A stretch of 64,000 nucleotides of DNA from Oceanisphaera avium. GTDB lineage: Bacteria; Pseudomonadota; Gammaproteobacteria; Enterobacterales; Aeromonadaceae. The notes under the pieces were generated by a model that saw nothing but the letters and a program-made list of their open reading frames with translations, ran no database searches and was not told the DNA's origin. Every line of letters starts with the position of its first letter. The stretch's first letter is position 1. Shown here piece by piece: positions 19,371 to 30,534 of the stretch. The stretch is from assembly GCF_002157875.1 (NCBI RefSeq), contig NZ_CP021376.1, positions 2,644,501-2,708,500 on the forward strand. Direction: 5' to 3'. The translations under genes and the position numbers were made by a program.

Positions 19371-20681
19371 ATGTTGCCTAAGCGGATCCTTATTCTAGGG
19401 CTGGGGCAAACTGGTATTTCAGTTTTGCATTATTGTCTGGCGCACCATATCACTCCGATAGTGATGGACACCCGCGACTGCCCACCTGGTGCTGAGCAAT
19501 TACCGGCCCATGTTGAGCGCCATTTTGGTGCTTTGTCATTAGCGCCTTTATTAGCGGCTGAGCTCATAGTAGCAAGCCCCGGCGTGCCCTTGGCCACGCC
19601 TGAGTTACAGCAGGCGCTTGAGGCGGGGGTGGAGATTATTGGTGATATTGAGTTAGTAGTGCGAGCGCTTGCCACTCGCCACGTTCCCATTATTGCTATT
19701 ACCGGCTCCAATGGTAAAAGCACCGTTACTACCCTAGTAGCCGAGATGGCCGCTCAAGCAGGCATTAAGGTGGGTATGGGGGGCAATATTGGCACTCCGG
19801 CACTGGAGTTACTGGCGGACCAGCCGCAGTTAGTGGTATTAGAGTTATCAAGTTTTCAGCTAGAAACTACGCCCAGTTTAGCCACGTTAGGGGCCACTGT
19901 GCTTAATATTAGCGAAGACCACCTAGACCGCTATCGCGACCTTGCTCATTATCGCGATACGAAACTGACGATTTATCAAGATACCCAATTAGGTGTATTT
20001 AATCGTGAAGACACTCAAACTCAGCCGCCTAAGAAAGTGGCAAGCGTCAGTTTTGGCTTGGATGAAACTCACTATGGGCGCACAGAGCAGGACGGCCAAT
20101 TATGGCTAAGTCGAGCAGGTCAGCCGTTGTTTCCGGTTTCTGAGCTAAAAATATTAGGTAGTCATAACCAACTTAATGCACTGGCGGCGATGGCCTTGAG
20201 TGATCAAGCAGGCATCTCTTGGCCAGCGCAAGAGGCGGTCTTGCGCCGCTTCAGTGGCTTAAAACATCGCTGTCAATTTGTAGCCGAAAAAAAGGGCGTG
20301 CGCTGGGTAAATGACAGTAAAGCCACCAATGTGGGGGCGACCTTAGCGGCAATTGATGGGCTTGCTGAGAGTGCAAAGCAAGGACGTTTATGGCTGATTG
20401 TCGGCGGCCAAGGTAAAGGCCAAGATTTTTCTCCTTTGATGGCGGTCCTTAAGAGCAAGGTGGCAGCCATGGTGTGTTTTGGGCAAGACCAAGCGCAATT
20501 ATTGGCGCTCGCTGCTAACACTCACGCTGTGACTAACTTAGCGCAGGCTGTTACATGGTGTGCTGAGCAAGCCACAGCGGGCGATACGGTATTATTTGCC
20601 CCCGCCTGTGCCAGTCTTGATATGTATGGCAATTATCAGCTGCGCGGTGAGCACTTTATTACGCTGGTGGAGGCGCTATGA
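19371..20681 (+). CDS. murD: UDP-MurNAc-L-Ala:D-Glu ligase
   Basis: The start at 19371 lies two bases after the mraY stop and begins the Rossmann-like segment [12 protein letters not shown]; a longer frame from 19311 overlaps mraY and is not needed. The 436-residue protein has the ATP loop TGSNGKST and the NDSKATN motif. It adds D-glutamate to the stem peptide. It overlaps ftsW by four bases. Confidence 0.97.
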   Translation: MLPKRILILGLGQTGISVLHYCLAHHITPIVMDTRDCPPGAEQLPAHVERHFGALSLAPLLAAELIVASPGVPLATPELQQALEAGVEIIGDIELVVRALATRHVPIIAITGSNGKSTVTTLVAEMAAQAGIKVGMGGNIGTPALELLADQPQLVVLELSSFQLETTPSLATLGATVLNISEDHLDRYRDLAHYRDTKLTIYQDTQLGVFNREDTQTQPPKKVASVSFGLDETHYGRTEQDGQLWLSRAGQPLFPVSELKILGSHNQLNALAAMALSDQAGISWPAQEAVLRRFSGLKHRCQFVAEKKGVRWVNDSKATNVGATLAAIDGLAESAKQGRLWLIVGGQGKGQDFSPLMAVLKSKVAAMVCFGQDQAQLLALAANTHAVTNLAQAVTWCAEQATAGDTVLFAPACASLDMYGNYQLRGEHFITLVEAL

Positions 20682-21850
20682 AATGGCCTACTTTTGGTAG
20701 CAACTGGTTACTGCGCCCCTCAATTGGCCTTATTTATGATCGTCAATTAGTGATTTTATCGCTGACCTTAATGGCCATCGGTTTAGTTATCGTCTCTTCG
20801 GCCTCCATTGCCGAGGGCATTAATGTAGGTAATGACCCTTTTCATTTTGTGAAGCGCCACGGAATTTTTTTGGTTATTTGCTTAGTGCTCAGTGTGTTTA
20901 TTTTACAAGTCTCCATGGATCGTTGGCAGCAGTTTAATACCGCGCTGTTATTGTTTTCTATTGTGCTCTTAGTACTGGTATTAGTGTTAGGTCGTGAAAT
21001 AAACGGCAGTCAGCGCTGGTTACCCTTAGGGCCATTAAACGTCCAGCCTGCAGAAATCGCTAAGCTGGCACTGTTTACTTTTTTGGCCGGTTATTTAGTG
21101 CGCCGCCAAGATGAAGTGCGTGGCCAATGGAAGGGCTTTATTAAGCCGCTGGCGGTGATGGGCATCTTGTCGGTGTTATTGCTATTACAGCCCGACTTAG
21201 GCTCGGTGGTGGTATTATTTGTGACCACACTGGGTATGTTATTTTTAGCGGGCGCTCGCTTAAGCCAGTTTTTAAGCTTAGTGGGCTTAGGTTTGGCTTT
21301 ATTATTATTTTTGGTTATTAATGCGCCTTATCGGATGCGCCGTGTCACCTCTTTTTTAAATCCTTGGGAAGACCCCTTTGGCAGTGGCTACCAGTTAACT
21401 CAATCCTTAATGGCGTTTGGGCGCGGAGGATGGTTTGGCGAGGGCTTAGGGAATTCTATTCAAAAGTTAGAATACCTTCCAGAAGCCCATACTGACTTTG
21501 TGTTTGCCATCTTAGGCGAAGAGCTTGGCTTTAGCGGTGTCATCATAGTGTTATTACTGCAAGCATGGTTAGCCTTTAAAGCGCTGCATATTGGCCAAAA
21601 AGTATTATTAGGAGGGCGCCAATACGAGGGCTATTTAGCCATGGGCATTGGCATTTGGTTTAGTTTTCAAACTGTGGTCAACGTAGGGGCGGCGTCTGGC
21701 ATGTTACCCACTAAAGGCCTAACGTTGCCCTTAGTCAGTTATGGTGGCTCGAGTCTGTTAGTGATTAGCACGGCGGTGGCGATTTTGCTGCGCATCGACT
21801 TTGAGTGGCGCCGCGACAATATGCAAGCAAGACAACGGGAGGCGAGTTAG
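20678..21850 (+). CDS. ftsW: Septal peptidoglycan polymerase FtsW (SEDS family)
   Basis: The 390-residue protein has about ten membrane helices and the SEDS signatures: [10 protein letters not shown] and PAEIAKL, the PDLGS motif with the conserved Asp, and the C-terminal [10 protein letters not shown]. FtsW polymerises lipid II at the septum with FtsI. The last base of its stop is the first base of the murG GTG start. Confidence 0.97.
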   Translation: MKWPTFGSNWLLRPSIGLIYDRQLVILSLTLMAIGLVIVSSASIAEGINVGNDPFHFVKRHGIFLVICLVLSVFILQVSMDRWQQFNTALLLFSIVLLVLVLVLGREINGSQRWLPLGPLNVQPAEIAKLALFTFLAGYLVRRQDEVRGQWKGFIKPLAVMGILSVLLLLQPDLGSVVVLFVTTLGMLFLAGARLSQFLSLVGLGLALLLFLVINAPYRMRRVTSFLNPWEDPFGSGYQLTQSLMAFGRGGWFGEGLGNSIQKLEYLPEAHTDFVFAILGEELGFSGVIIVLLLQAWLAFKALHIGQKVLLGGRQYEGYLAMGIGIWFSFQTVVNVGAASGMLPTKGLTLPLVSYGGSSLLVISTAVAILLRIDFEWRRDNMQARQREAS

Positions 21851-22938
21851 TGTCAAATAGTGCTGCTCAGTCTCCCAAAACTTTATTAGTGATGGCCGGT
21901 GGTACCGGTGGCCATGTGTTTCCAGGGTTAGCTGTGGCGGACTTGCTGCGAGACCAAGGCTGGGACATTCATTGGTTAGGCACGGCTGAGCGCATGGAAG
22001 CGCAGTTAGTGCCACAACACGGTTATCCGCTACACACTATTGCGATTGCTGGCGTGCGCGGTAATGGCTTTAAGCGTAAGCTATTCGCTCCTTGGCATAT
22101 TTTGCGAGCGACTTGGCAAGCGCGCGCTATTTTAAAGGCTGTGAAGCCGCACGTGGTGCTTGGGATGGGCGGTTTTGCTGCTGGCCCTGGGGGCGTGGCA
22201 GCGTGGCTTATGGGTATCCCATTAGTATTGCATGAGCAAAACGCGGCAGCTGGCATGACCAATAAGCTATTAGCCCGCTTAGCAAAAAGCGTGTTAATAG
22301 CTTTTCCTGGCCCTTTTGCTAAGCGCAAGCAAGTGCAGTTAGTAGGTAATCCGGTACGCGCCGAAGTATTAGCGTTACCGGCACCTGAGGCGCGCATTTC
22401 GCTAGACCCGCAGCCGTTGCGTTTATTAGTGGTGGGCGGCAGCTTAGGCGCAAAAGTATTAAATGAAGTCGTGCCCTTAGCCGTTGCTCGGGCAGGTAAT
22501 GTCATAGTGCGCCACCAAACGGGCAAAGGAAATAGCGAAGCGGTGCGCGCTCACTATCAAGACTTAGGGTTAGTCGCCCACGTGAGTGATTTTATTCAAG
22601 ATATGGCGAGCGCTTACGCCAGTGCCGATATAGTGGTGTGTCGCGCGGGCGCCTTAACGGTGTCTGAAATTGCCGCCGCTGGCGTGGGCGCCATTTTTGT
22701 ACCGCTGCCCCATGCAGTTGACGATCATCAAACTAAGAACGCGGGCGTGCTTGCCCACTCAGGTGCCGCTATTTTAGTGGCACAAACTGAACTTACCCCC
22801 GATTTTTTGGCCGAACAGCTGCACCAGCTTAGCCACAATCGAGCGCGCTTATTATCCATGGCCCAACAGGCACGTGCGCTTGCTATTACTGATGCCGCCG
22901 AGCGGGTCACCGCGCAATTACAAAGCGTTGCAAAATAA
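21850..22938 (+). CDS. murG: UDP-GlcNAc:lipid I GlcNAc transferase
   Basis: I choose the GTG at 21850, preceded by GGGAGG and directly before the conserved start, over the frame opening at 21805. The 362-residue GT-B enzyme has the N-terminal [12 protein letters not shown] loop, [15 protein letters not shown] and [10 protein letters not shown] motifs. It makes lipid II on the inner membrane face. Confidence 0.97.
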   Translation: MSNSAAQSPKTLLVMAGGTGGHVFPGLAVADLLRDQGWDIHWLGTAERMEAQLVPQHGYPLHTIAIAGVRGNGFKRKLFAPWHILRATWQARAILKAVKPHVVLGMGGFAAGPGGVAAWLMGIPLVLHEQNAAAGMTNKLLARLAKSVLIAFPGPFAKRKQVQLVGNPVRAEVLALPAPEARISLDPQPLRLLVVGGSLGAKVLNEVVPLAVARAGNVIVRHQTGKGNSEAVRAHYQDLGLVAHVSDFIQDMASAYASADIVVCRAGALTVSEIAAAGVGAIFVPLPHAVDDHQTKNAGVLAHSGAAILVAQTELTPDFLAEQLHQLSHNRARLLSMAQQARALAITDAAERVTAQLQSVAK

Positions 22939-22951
22939 ATGAGAGAAAGGC

Positions 22952-24411
22952 ATGACCAAAGTTGAACTAGCAAAACTTCGCAGCACAGTTCCCGAAATGA
23001 GACGAGTGCGTCGCATCCATTTTATCGGCATCGGTGGTGCCGGTATGGGCGGTATTGCCGAAGTGTTGGGCAATGAAGGTTATGTGATCTCTGGCTCCGA
23101 TATTGCTTATAACCCCGTTACCGATCGCTTAACTGCTAAAGGGGCCAAAATCTATTTAGGTCATGCCCCGAGCAAGTGGCCGATGTCAGTGTGGTAGTTA
23201 TTTCGAGCGCTATTAAAGAGGATAACCCCGAGTTAGTGGCGGCCAGAGAGCTGCGGATCCCGGTGGTGCGCCGCGCGGAAATGTTAGCTGAGCTAATGCG
23301 CTTTCGCCACGGTGTAGCGGTAGCCGGCACCCATGGCAAAACCACCACCACTAGTTTAATTGCCAGTATTTATGGCGAAGCGGGGCGCGATCCGACTTTT
23401 GTTATTGGCGGCTTACTCAATAGCGCTGGCTGTAATGCACGCTTAGGCTCTAGCCGCTATTTAATTGCCGAAGCCGATGAAAGTGATGCTTCGTTCTTAC
23501 ACTTACAGCCCATGGTTTCGATTGTGACCAATATTGAAGCGGATCACATGGACACCTACGGCGGTGATTTTAGTAAGTTAGAAGCGACCTTTATCGACTT
23601 TTTACATAACTTGCCCTTTTATGGCTTAGCGGTGTTATGTGTAGACGATGAGGTGGTACGTGAACTCATGCCGCGCATTAGCCGCCAATGTGTCACCTAT
23701 GGTTTTGCCCAAGATGCCGACTATCGCATTAGCGATTTTAGCCAAGAACGAGATAGTTGTCGCTTTAGCGTATCGCGCCCCGATGGTCGCTCGTTAGCGG
23801 TAAAACTAAATTTACCAGGGCGCCATAATGCCCAAAATGCGACGGCCGCTATTGTGGTCGCTTGCGAGGACGGCGTAGCGGATGAGGCTATTTTAGCCGC
23901 GTTAATTAAGTTTGAAGGCGTGGGTCGTCGTTTTCAACAATATGGCGAATTTGCTACCGGTCGCGGCTATGCCAAGTTAGTGGATGACTATGGCCATCAC
24001 CCTAGCGAAGTGCGCGCCACACAAAATGCGGTCCGTGCGGGTTGGCCAGAACGACGCTTAGTGACCATTTACCAACCCCACAGATACAGTCGAACCCGTG
24101 ATCTGTACGAAGATTTTGTTGATGTATTATCAAAAACCGATGTACTGATCTTGCTTGAGGTGTACAGTGCGGGCGAAACGCCAATTCCGGGTGCGGATAG
24201 TCGTGCCTTATGTCGTTCTATTCGTAGCCGTGGCAAGATGGAGCCTATTTACGTGGCCAGTCCTGAAGAAGTACCGCACGTGCTGGCCGAGTTATTGCAA
24301 GATGGTGACTTAGTGCTAACCCAAGGGGCTGGCAATGTGGGCAGCTTAGCGCGCACTTTAGGCCAATTAGAATTATCGATCGCTGCAATGCAACAAGGAG
24401 AGCCCGCGTGA
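22952..24411 (+). CDS. murC: UDP-MurNAc:L-alanine ligase MurC, with apparent frameshift
   Basis: Two frames together make a full MurC. The first runs from ATG 22952 through [12 protein letters not shown] to GHAP near 23170; the second resumes there with [14 protein letters not shown] and continues through the ATP loop GTHGKTTTT to 24411. One extra base near 23168-23172 (for example CCCCGGAGC instead of CCCCGAGC) would restore a single frame of about 486 residues. MurC is essential and no gene product would result from the sequence as written, so a base missing from the assembly is the simplest explanation. It adds L-Ala to UDP-MurNAc. Confidence 0.9.
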
Positions 24412-25325
24412 CATCATTTGGTAAAGTAGCAGTATTATTTGGCGGGCATGCAGCAGAGCGCGAAGTGTCATTACGCTCGGGAGCGGCCGTGTTAAAGGGG
24501 CTGCGCAATGCGGGTGTGGATGCCCATGGTATCGATACCAAAGACTATGCGCTAGCTGAGCTTAAAACCGAGGGCTTTGAGCGAGCTTTTATCGTGGTAC
24601 ATGGCCGGGGCGGGGAAGATGGTGCGCTGCAAGGGGCATTAGAATATTTAGGTCTGCCTTATACAGGCTCGCGCGTGCTTGGCTCGGCACTGGCCATGGA
24701 TAAAATCCGCACCAAACAAGTCTGGAAAACCTTAGACTTACCCACTGCAGAGTTTAGCGTGGTGCATCGTGGCCAGTTTAAGGCTGAAGATGCGAGTGCG
24801 CTATTGGCCAAATTTGCCGGCCCTATTTTTGTAAAGCCTGCTAATGAAGGCTCAAGTATTGGCATGACTAAGGCGGTAGATGCACCTACCTTAATCGCCG
24901 CCATTGAAGAAGCGTTTAAATTTGACGCACAAGTGCTGTTAGAGCGCTTTATCGATGGCGAGGAATATACGGTGAGTATTTTAGGCGAGCAGGCATTGCC
25001 CGCTATCCGTTTGCGTACCACTCATGATTTCTATGATTACTCGGCTAAGTACCAATCCGGTGATACTGAGTACTTATGCCCTTGTGGTTTAAGTGAAACT
25101 GAAGAAAAAGCACTGGGCGAGCTGTGTGTCGCCGCCTTTAAAGCGGTGGATGCCAGTGGTTGGGGACGCGTAGATGTGATGCGTGACAGCCAAGGTAACT
25201 GGTGTTTATTGGAAGTGAATACGGTCCCTGGCATGACTGAAACCAGTTTGGTGCCCAAAGCGGCTAAAGTAGCCGGCTTATCGTTTGAGCAATTAGTGGT
25301 GGCGGTGCTGGAGCAGGCATACTGA
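24408..25325 (+). CDS. ddlB: D-alanine--D-alanine ligase
   Basis: The 305-residue ATP-grasp enzyme has [15 protein letters not shown] at the N-terminus, [11 protein letters not shown] in the ATP-binding domain, and the metal-binding [14 protein letters not shown] near the C-terminus. It supplies D-Ala-D-Ala to MurF. The location within the dcw cluster between murC and ftsQ identifies the DdlB type. It overlaps murC by four bases. Confidence 0.96.
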   Translation: MTSFGKVAVLFGGHAAEREVSLRSGAAVLKGLRNAGVDAHGIDTKDYALAELKTEGFERAFIVVHGRGGEDGALQGALEYLGLPYTGSRVLGSALAMDKIRTKQVWKTLDLPTAEFSVVHRGQFKAEDASALLAKFAGPIFVKPANEGSSIGMTKAVDAPTLIAAIEEAFKFDAQVLLERFIDGEEYTVSILGEQALPAIRLRTTHDFYDYSAKYQSGDTEYLCPCGLSETEEKALGELCVAAFKAVDASGWGRVDVMRDSQGNWCLLEVNTVPGMTETSLVPKAAKVAGLSFEQLVVAVLEQAY

Positions 25326-25326
25326 T

Positions 25327-26094
25327 ATGACCTCTGCCGCAACCCGCACTAGGCTGGCGTTTTTTGGTGGCTTAAGTTTTTTCTTAGTGGTGCTGTCAGC
25401 GCTGCTTTGGGGCTTGTGGCTAGTCGTGCTGTGGATGACCTCGGCAAATCAATTGCCCGTTAATAATTTAATGATCCAAGGGGAGCACCGTTATCTAAGC
25501 CGTGAGATGGTGCGCGACTCGGTATTAGAGCTGCCCGGCATTGGCAATTTTTTTGCGCTAGAGGTAGATCAGGTCCAACAACAGTTGCAAGCGCTGCCGT
25601 GGGTTTATCAAGCATCGGTGCGCAAACAATGGCCGGACACGGTGCGAGTCTATATAGTCGAGCAGCAACCGGCGGCACGTTGGAACTATAACGCCTTGCT
25701 GAATGAATTAGGTGAAGTCTTTCAAGCGACGCTAGAAGAAGCAGATTTGGTGTCGTTATCGGGACCAGATGAAGAGTCGGCACGAGTATTAGCCGAATAT
25801 AAGCAAATAAAACAATATTTACAGCCAAAGGGTTATGGCATTGAGCAGATTCACTTAACACCACGTCGCTCATGGGAACTGACTCTAGATAACGGCATAA
25901 CTTTATTATTGGGCCGCGAGAATATAGCGGCACGATTACAACGATTTGTTGATGTCTATCCAGATATTGATGAGCGCGAACGAGTAGCCTATCTCGATTT
26001 GCGCTACGATACTGGGCTGGCAGTGGGATGGAAGCAGGACGAAGAGACGGATAATGACCAAAAGCGCGGAAAGAAACCTGATCGTCGGGCTTGA
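25327..26094 (+). CDS. ftsQ: Cell division protein FtsQ
   Basis: The 255-residue bitopic protein has a short cytoplasmic N-terminus, one membrane helix (about residues 10-38), a POTRA domain starting NNLMIQGEHRYLS, and the beta domain with LTLDNGITLLLGR. FtsQ recruits FtsL and FtsB to the division site. Its 3' end overlaps ftsA by 41 bases. Confidence 0.95.
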   Translation: MTSAATRTRLAFFGGLSFFLVVLSALLWGLWLVVLWMTSANQLPVNNLMIQGEHRYLSREMVRDSVLELPGIGNFFALEVDQVQQQLQALPWVYQASVRKQWPDTVRVYIVEQQPAARWNYNALLNELGEVFQATLEEADLVSLSGPDEESARVLAEYKQIKQYLQPKGYGIEQIHLTPRRSWELTLDNGITLLLGRENIAARLQRFVDVYPDIDERERVAYLDLRYDTGLAVGWKQDEETDNDQKRGKKPDRRA

Positions 26095-27310
26095 TATCGG
26101 CACGGCTAAGGTCACAGCTCTGGTAGGCGAATTACTACCAGACGGCGATTTGAACGTTATCGGCATTGGCAGCCATTCTTCAAAGGGAATGGACAAAGGC
26201 GGCGTTAACGATTTGGAGTCAGTGGTTAAATCACTGAAACGAGCCGTAGATGAAGCAGAAATGATGGCAGACTGCCAAATCACTTCTGTCTACCTTGGCC
26301 TATCGGGTAAGCATATCGAATGTCGTAATGAAACGGGCATGGTACCCATCTCTGATGAAGAGGTGACTCAGGAGGACGTAGATAACGTCATTCATACTGC
26401 CAAATCAGTACGCTTATCAGATGAACACAGGGTGTTGCATGTATTGCCTCAAGAATACTCCATCGACTTTCAAGAGGGGATTAAAAACCCCATTGGTTTG
26501 TCGGGCGTGCGTATGCATGCCAAAGTGCACTTAATTACCTGCCATAACGACATGGCGCGTAATATTGAAAAGTGTGTGGAGCGCTTAGGTTTGCGTGTCG
26601 ACCAGTTGATCTTTAGTGCCCTAGCCTCAAGCTATGCGGTATTAACCGATGATGAAAAAGAATTAGGGGTGTGCGTGGTCGATATTGGCGGCGGCACCAT
26701 GGACATGGCGGTCTTTACCGGCGGCGCGCTGCGCCACACTAAAGTGATCCCCTACGCAGGCAGCACCGTCACCAGTGACATTGCTTATGCGTTTGGTACA
26801 CCTCCTTTAGATGCGGAAGCCATTAAGATCCGCCATGGTAGCGCCTTTAGCCGTTTGGTCAGTAAAGAAGACACCATAGAAGTGCCAAGTGTGGGTGGTC
26901 GTCCGGCGCGTAGTTTACAACGCCAAACCTTGGCGGAAGTGATAGAGCCGCGCTATAGCGAGTTATTGGGCATGATTAACCAAGAGTTAAGCAAAATCCA
27001 AGGCGAGCTAAAAAAAGCCGGGGTGAAACACCAACTGGCGGCCGGACTGGTCTTAACCGGTGGTGCGGCACAAATTGAGGGATTGGTAGAGTGTGCCGAG
27101 CAAATATTTCAATGCCAAGTACGCATCGGCCAGCCTGATGGCGTTAAAGGTTTATCAGATTACGTTGAGACACCTGTGTATTCCACGGCCGTAGGTTTGC
27201 TCCATTACGGTAAGGAGCATCAGTCAATGCCTCAGCAAGACTATAATGGCAAATCCAGTTTTGGCTCTATTTTTAAACGTATGGGCAACTGGTTGCGTGG
27301 CGAATTTTAA
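26054..27310 (+). CDS. ftsA: Cell division protein FtsA
   Basis: The 418-residue actin-fold ATPase begins IVGLDIGTAKVTALVGE and has VVDIGGGTMDMAVF and the LTGGAAQIEG adenosine motif. The C-terminal amphipathic membrane-targeting helix (FKRMGNWLRGEF) is intact. FtsA tethers FtsZ to the membrane. The ATG lies inside the end of ftsQ. Confidence 0.97.
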   Translation: MTKSAERNLIVGLDIGTAKVTALVGELLPDGDLNVIGIGSHSSKGMDKGGVNDLESVVKSLKRAVDEAEMMADCQITSVYLGLSGKHIECRNETGMVPISDEEVTQEDVDNVIHTAKSVRLSDEHRVLHVLPQEYSIDFQEGIKNPIGLSGVRMHAKVHLITCHNDMARNIEKCVERLGLRVDQLIFSALASSYAVLTDDEKELGVCVVDIGGGTMDMAVFTGGALRHTKVIPYAGSTVTSDIAYAFGTPPLDAEAIKIRHGSAFSRLVSKEDTIEVPSVGGRPARSLQRQTLAEVIEPRYSELLGMINQELSKIQGELKKAGVKHQLAAGLVLTGGAAQIEGLVECAEQIFQCQVRIGQPDGVKGLSDYVETPVYSTAVGLLHYGKEHQSMPQQDYNGKSSFGSIFKRMGNWLRGEF

Positions 27311-27363
27311 GCTTGTGGACCTAGCCCCTGGCACTCAGTCCCAAGAAAAGCGGAGAGACTCTT

Positions 27364-28506
27364 ATGTTTGAATTGATGAATGATCACGAGCAGGAAGCGG
27401 TAATTAAGGTGATCGGCGTGGGCGGTGGCGGCGGTAATGCCGTTGAGCACATGGTTCGCGAAAAGCTAGAGGGTGTGGAGTTTCTAGCCATCAACACCGA
27501 TGCTCAAGCACTGCGTAACTCCAGTGCCGATAGCACGCTACAAATTGGGGGCGAGATCACCAAAGGCTTAGGCGCTGGTGCTAATCCGGAAGTAGGGCGC
27601 GACGCCGCCATAGAAGATAAAGACGCGATTCGCGAATTGCTTAATGGCGCGGATATGGTGTTTATTGCGGCCGGTATGGGCGGCGGCACCGGTACCGGTG
27701 CGGCACCCGTAGTAGCAGAGATTGCGAAAGAATTAGGTATTTTAACCGTCGCGGTCGTGACCAAGCCGTTTGCCTTTGAAGGTAAAAAGCGTTTGAGTTA
27801 TGCCCAGCAAGGGATTGATGAGCTGGCCAAACACGTCGACTCTTTAATTACCATTCCTAACGATAAGTTATTAAAAGTTTTAGGCCGCGGTATTTCACTA
27901 TTAGACGCGTTTCGTGCAGCGAACGATGTGTTATTGGGTGCGGTACAAGGTATTGCCGAGCTAATTACTCGTCCTGGCTTAATTAACGTCGACTTTGCTG
28001 ACGTGCGTACCGTAATGCGAGAAATGGGTACCGCTATGATGGGTACCGGCACCGCCACCGGCGAAGATAGAGCCGAAGAAGCCGCCGAAAAAGCCATTTC
28101 TAGCCCCTTGTTAGAAGATGTGGACTTAGCTGGCGCGCGCGGTATTTTGGTTAATATCACCGCCGGTTTAGATATGACCATTGAAGAGTTTGAAACGGTA
28201 GGTAATGCCGTTAAGGCGTTCGCTTCAGAAAATGCCACCGTCGTGGTGGGTACCGTATTAGACCCAGAAGTATCTGATGAGCTGCGCGTCACCGTCGTCG
28301 CCACGGGTATTGGTGCTGAGCGTAAACCCGATATTACCTTAGTAAAATCGGGCACCAGTAATCGTGATGATAATGGGATGCGCCAAGTGGAAGCACCACG
28401 GGAAGAGCAGCCCGGTAAAATGGTGGTTAACGCGGATGCCACGCAAGCTAAGTCAGATATGGACTATTTAGATATACCGGCATTTTTGCGTAAACAGGCC
28501 GATTAA
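27364..28506 (+). CDS. ftsZ: Cell division GTPase FtsZ
   Basis: The 380-residue tubulin homologue has the GTP signature GGGTGTG (106-112), the T7-loop segment [11 protein letters not shown], a short variable linker and the C-terminal conserved peptide [12 protein letters not shown] that binds FtsA and ZipA. It forms the Z-ring. It is 53 bases after ftsA. Confidence 0.98.
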   Translation: MFELMNDHEQEAVIKVIGVGGGGGNAVEHMVREKLEGVEFLAINTDAQALRNSSADSTLQIGGEITKGLGAGANPEVGRDAAIEDKDAIRELLNGADMVFIAAGMGGGTGTGAAPVVAEIAKELGILTVAVVTKPFAFEGKKRLSYAQQGIDELAKHVDSLITIPNDKLLKVLGRGISLLDAFRAANDVLLGAVQGIAELITRPGLINVDFADVRTVMREMGTAMMGTGTATGEDRAEEAAEKAISSPLLEDVDLAGARGILVNITAGLDMTIEEFETVGNAVKAFASENATVVVGTVLDPEVSDELRVTVVATGIGAERKPDITLVKSGTSNRDDNGMRQVEAPREEQPGKMVVNADATQAKSDMDYLDIPAFLRKQAD

Positions 28507-28532
28507 CTCTGCAGCCTTTTAAAGGGTCTAAT

Positions 28533-28560
28533 TTGCGGTGAGCAATTATTATGCTAACAT
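28533..28560 (+). promoter_or_regulatory. Putative lpxC promoter
   Basis: TTGCGG (28533-28538), 16 bases, then an extended -10 TGC-TAACAT (-10 at 28555-28560). It lies between ftsZ and lpxC, consistent with separate control of LpxC. Confidence 0.45.
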
Positions 28561-28636
28561 ATTGGACCACTTGAATTTGGTTGGGATCTGGCCTTTAGTG
28601 CAGACTCGTGGCAGATAACTACTGGCGGACAATCTT

Positions 28637-29560
28637 ATGATTAGACAACGAACGTTAAAGAATACCGTGCAGGCCACCGGAATCGGCCTGCATTCCGGCC
28701 ATAAAGTACAAATGACCTTTGTACCGGCGCCGGCTAACACAGGTATCGTGTTTCGTCGTACGGATCTGAGCCCGCAGGTCGATATTCAAGCCGATGCGGC
28801 TTTAGTGAAAGACACTATGCTGTGTACCGCGCTAGTCAATGAAGACGGCGTGCGGGTATCGACTATAGAGCATTTATCTGCCGCCCTTGCAGGGCTTGGC
28901 ATCGATAACTTAATTATCGAAGTGGATGCCCCCGAAGTGCCGGTAATGGACGGTAGCTCTCATCCGTTTATTTACCTGCTGCAATCGGGAGGAATTCACG
29001 AGCTGAATGCCTTAAAGCGCTTTATTCGTATTAAGAAAACAGTACGCGTTGAAGATGGCGATAAATGGGCAGAATTAAGACCCTATCATGCCGGCTTTAA
29101 GATGGACTTGACCATCGACTTCGATCACCCGGTGTTTGAAGGTCAAAGCCAACATTTGGTACTGGATTTTTCGGGTGCTGCCTTTGTTAAGCAGTTAAGC
29201 CGCGCTCGTACATTTGGCTTTATGCGCGATATTGAATATCTGCACTCGCAAAACTTGGCGCTGGGCGGCAGTTTAGAAAATGCCGTGGTGTTAGATGAGT
29301 ATAAAGTGTTAAACGAAGACGGCCTGCGCTACCCCAATGAGTTTGTGAAACATAAGATGTTAGACGCCATTGGCGATCTATACATGTGTAATCACAGTAT
29401 TTTGGGTGAGTTTTGCGCTTATAAAACCGGCCACGCTCTGAACAATACCTTATTGCGCGCTATGTTAGCCGATGCCGAGGCCTGGGAAATCGTCACCTTT
29501 GATGAGCAAGATTCTCAGTCACCGATCCGCTACTACGACACCGCCTTTAGCCCTGCTTAA
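28637..29560 (+). CDS. lpxC: UDP-3-O-acyl-GlcNAc deacetylase
   Basis: The 307-residue protein has the zinc ligands in [10 protein letters not shown] (His near 79) and [10 protein letters not shown] (His and Asp near 240) and the VMDGSS catalytic region. It performs the committed step of lipid A synthesis in the cytoplasm. It ends the dcw cluster. In E. coli its level is set by FtsH acting on the C-terminal tail, here ending TAFSPA. Confidence 0.97.
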   Translation: MIRQRTLKNTVQATGIGLHSGHKVQMTFVPAPANTGIVFRRTDLSPQVDIQADAALVKDTMLCTALVNEDGVRVSTIEHLSAALAGLGIDNLIIEVDAPEVPVMDGSSHPFIYLLQSGGIHELNALKRFIRIKKTVRVEDGDKWAELRPYHAGFKMDLTIDFDHPVFEGQSQHLVLDFSGAAFVKQLSRARTFGFMRDIEYLHSQNLALGGSLENAVVLDEYKVLNEDGLRYPNEFVKHKMLDAIGDLYMCNHSILGEFCAYKTGHALNNTLLRAMLADAEAWEIVTFDEQDSQSPIRYYDTAFSPA

Positions 29561-29574
29561 ATGTTATTAAGACT

Positions 29575-29601
29575 CGCCAGCCTTAGCTGGCGTGTTTTTT
29601 T
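29575..29601 (+). terminator. lpxC terminator
   Basis: CGCCAGC (29575-29581), CTTA loop, GCTGGCG (29586-29592), then a T run. Confidence 0.9.
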
Positions 29602-29635
29602 GTTTCCTCGTCCTATTTCTTAAGCACACCTTCTT

Positions 29636-30484
29636 ATGCAAAAAGCCCCCGCTCTTACCAAACAAACTCGCTTTGCTTGGTCTTTAACGCCTTGGTTATG
29701 CTTAGCACTAATTAGCACGCTACTGGCCGCGGTATTTTTTTATAGCCAGTGGCAAAGCAGTCAGCGCCAACAGCAGCTGTTAACCAGCCAACTCGCTCAG
29801 CAAAAACGTATTCAACAGCGAGAGCTTACCCGTATTGGCCAGCGTTTAGGTCAATTACAAGCGCAAGTAAGCCAAGTGAGTCAAATGAGTCATCGCTTAG
29901 TCAGTGACTATGATTTAATGGACGAGTTACCAGTAGCTCGCCTTGATACTAATTTATTACAGCGCCCTTTTAATGGCTTTGCCGATCTTAACCAAACCCT
30001 AAGCCAAGTCATGGCGCACACTCAAGAATATGGCATTACGCTGGTAGCACTTGAATCTATGCTATTGAATCTCCATATCAATGAAATCACGCAAGTCCAA
30101 GGACATCCCGTTCCTGGCACCAGTGAACTGAGTTCAGGGTTTGGCAAACGCAGTGATCCCTTTAGTGGACGAGCGCGTTGGCATCGCGGTTTAGACTTTA
30201 GAGGTAAAATAGGCGAGCCTATTGCTGCCACGGCCGCCGGTGTAGTGAGTGTATCTGAGCACCATAAAGACTTTGGTAATATGGTTGAAATTAACCACGG
30301 GCAGGGGTGGATTACCCGCTATGCCCATCTTGATAGTCAGTTAGTTGAAGTGGGTGAGTATGTCGAGCAAGGGCAGCTCATCGCACGTATGGGACGCTCT
30401 GGTCGTGCTACCGGCGTGCATTTGCATTACGAAGTGTTAAAAGGCAATAAACAGTTGAATCCAGCGCGATTTATACTTAATTAG
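29636..30484 (+). CDS. Membrane-anchored M23 (LytM) peptidase
   Basis: The 282-residue protein has one N-terminal membrane helix (about residues 17-37), a Gln-rich coiled coil (40-90), and a C-terminal LytM domain. The zinc and catalytic residues are present: H183 and D187 (HRGLD), H231 (RYAHLD) and H262-x-H264 (HLHYE), so it should be an active peptidoglycan endopeptidase rather than an EnvC-type activator. It lies between lpxC and secA, where enterobacteria carry secM. Confidence 0.88.
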   Translation: MQKAPALTKQTRFAWSLTPWLCLALISTLLAAVFFYSQWQSSQRQQQLLTSQLAQQKRIQQRELTRIGQRLGQLQAQVSQVSQMSHRLVSDYDLMDELPVARLDTNLLQRPFNGFADLNQTLSQVMAHTQEYGITLVALESMLLNLHINEITQVQGHPVPGTSELSSGFGKRSDPFSGRARWHRGLDFRGKIGEPIAATAAGVVSVSEHHKDFGNMVEINHGQGWITRYAHLDSQLVEVGEYVEQGQLIARMGRSGRATGVHLHYEVLKGNKQLNPARFILN

Positions 30485-30534
30485 ATCTCGGTCCCCACTG
30501 GGGCTTTCTCTTTCATCAGCAAAATTGGCCAAAC

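Noticed and set aside
22023..22526. 167-codon minus-strand ORF
   Set aside because: Shadow of murG; no start signal and low-complexity composition.
27798..28442. 214-codon minus-strand ORF
   Set aside because: It is the reverse shadow of ftsZ, with composition typical of an antisense frame and no ribosome-binding site.
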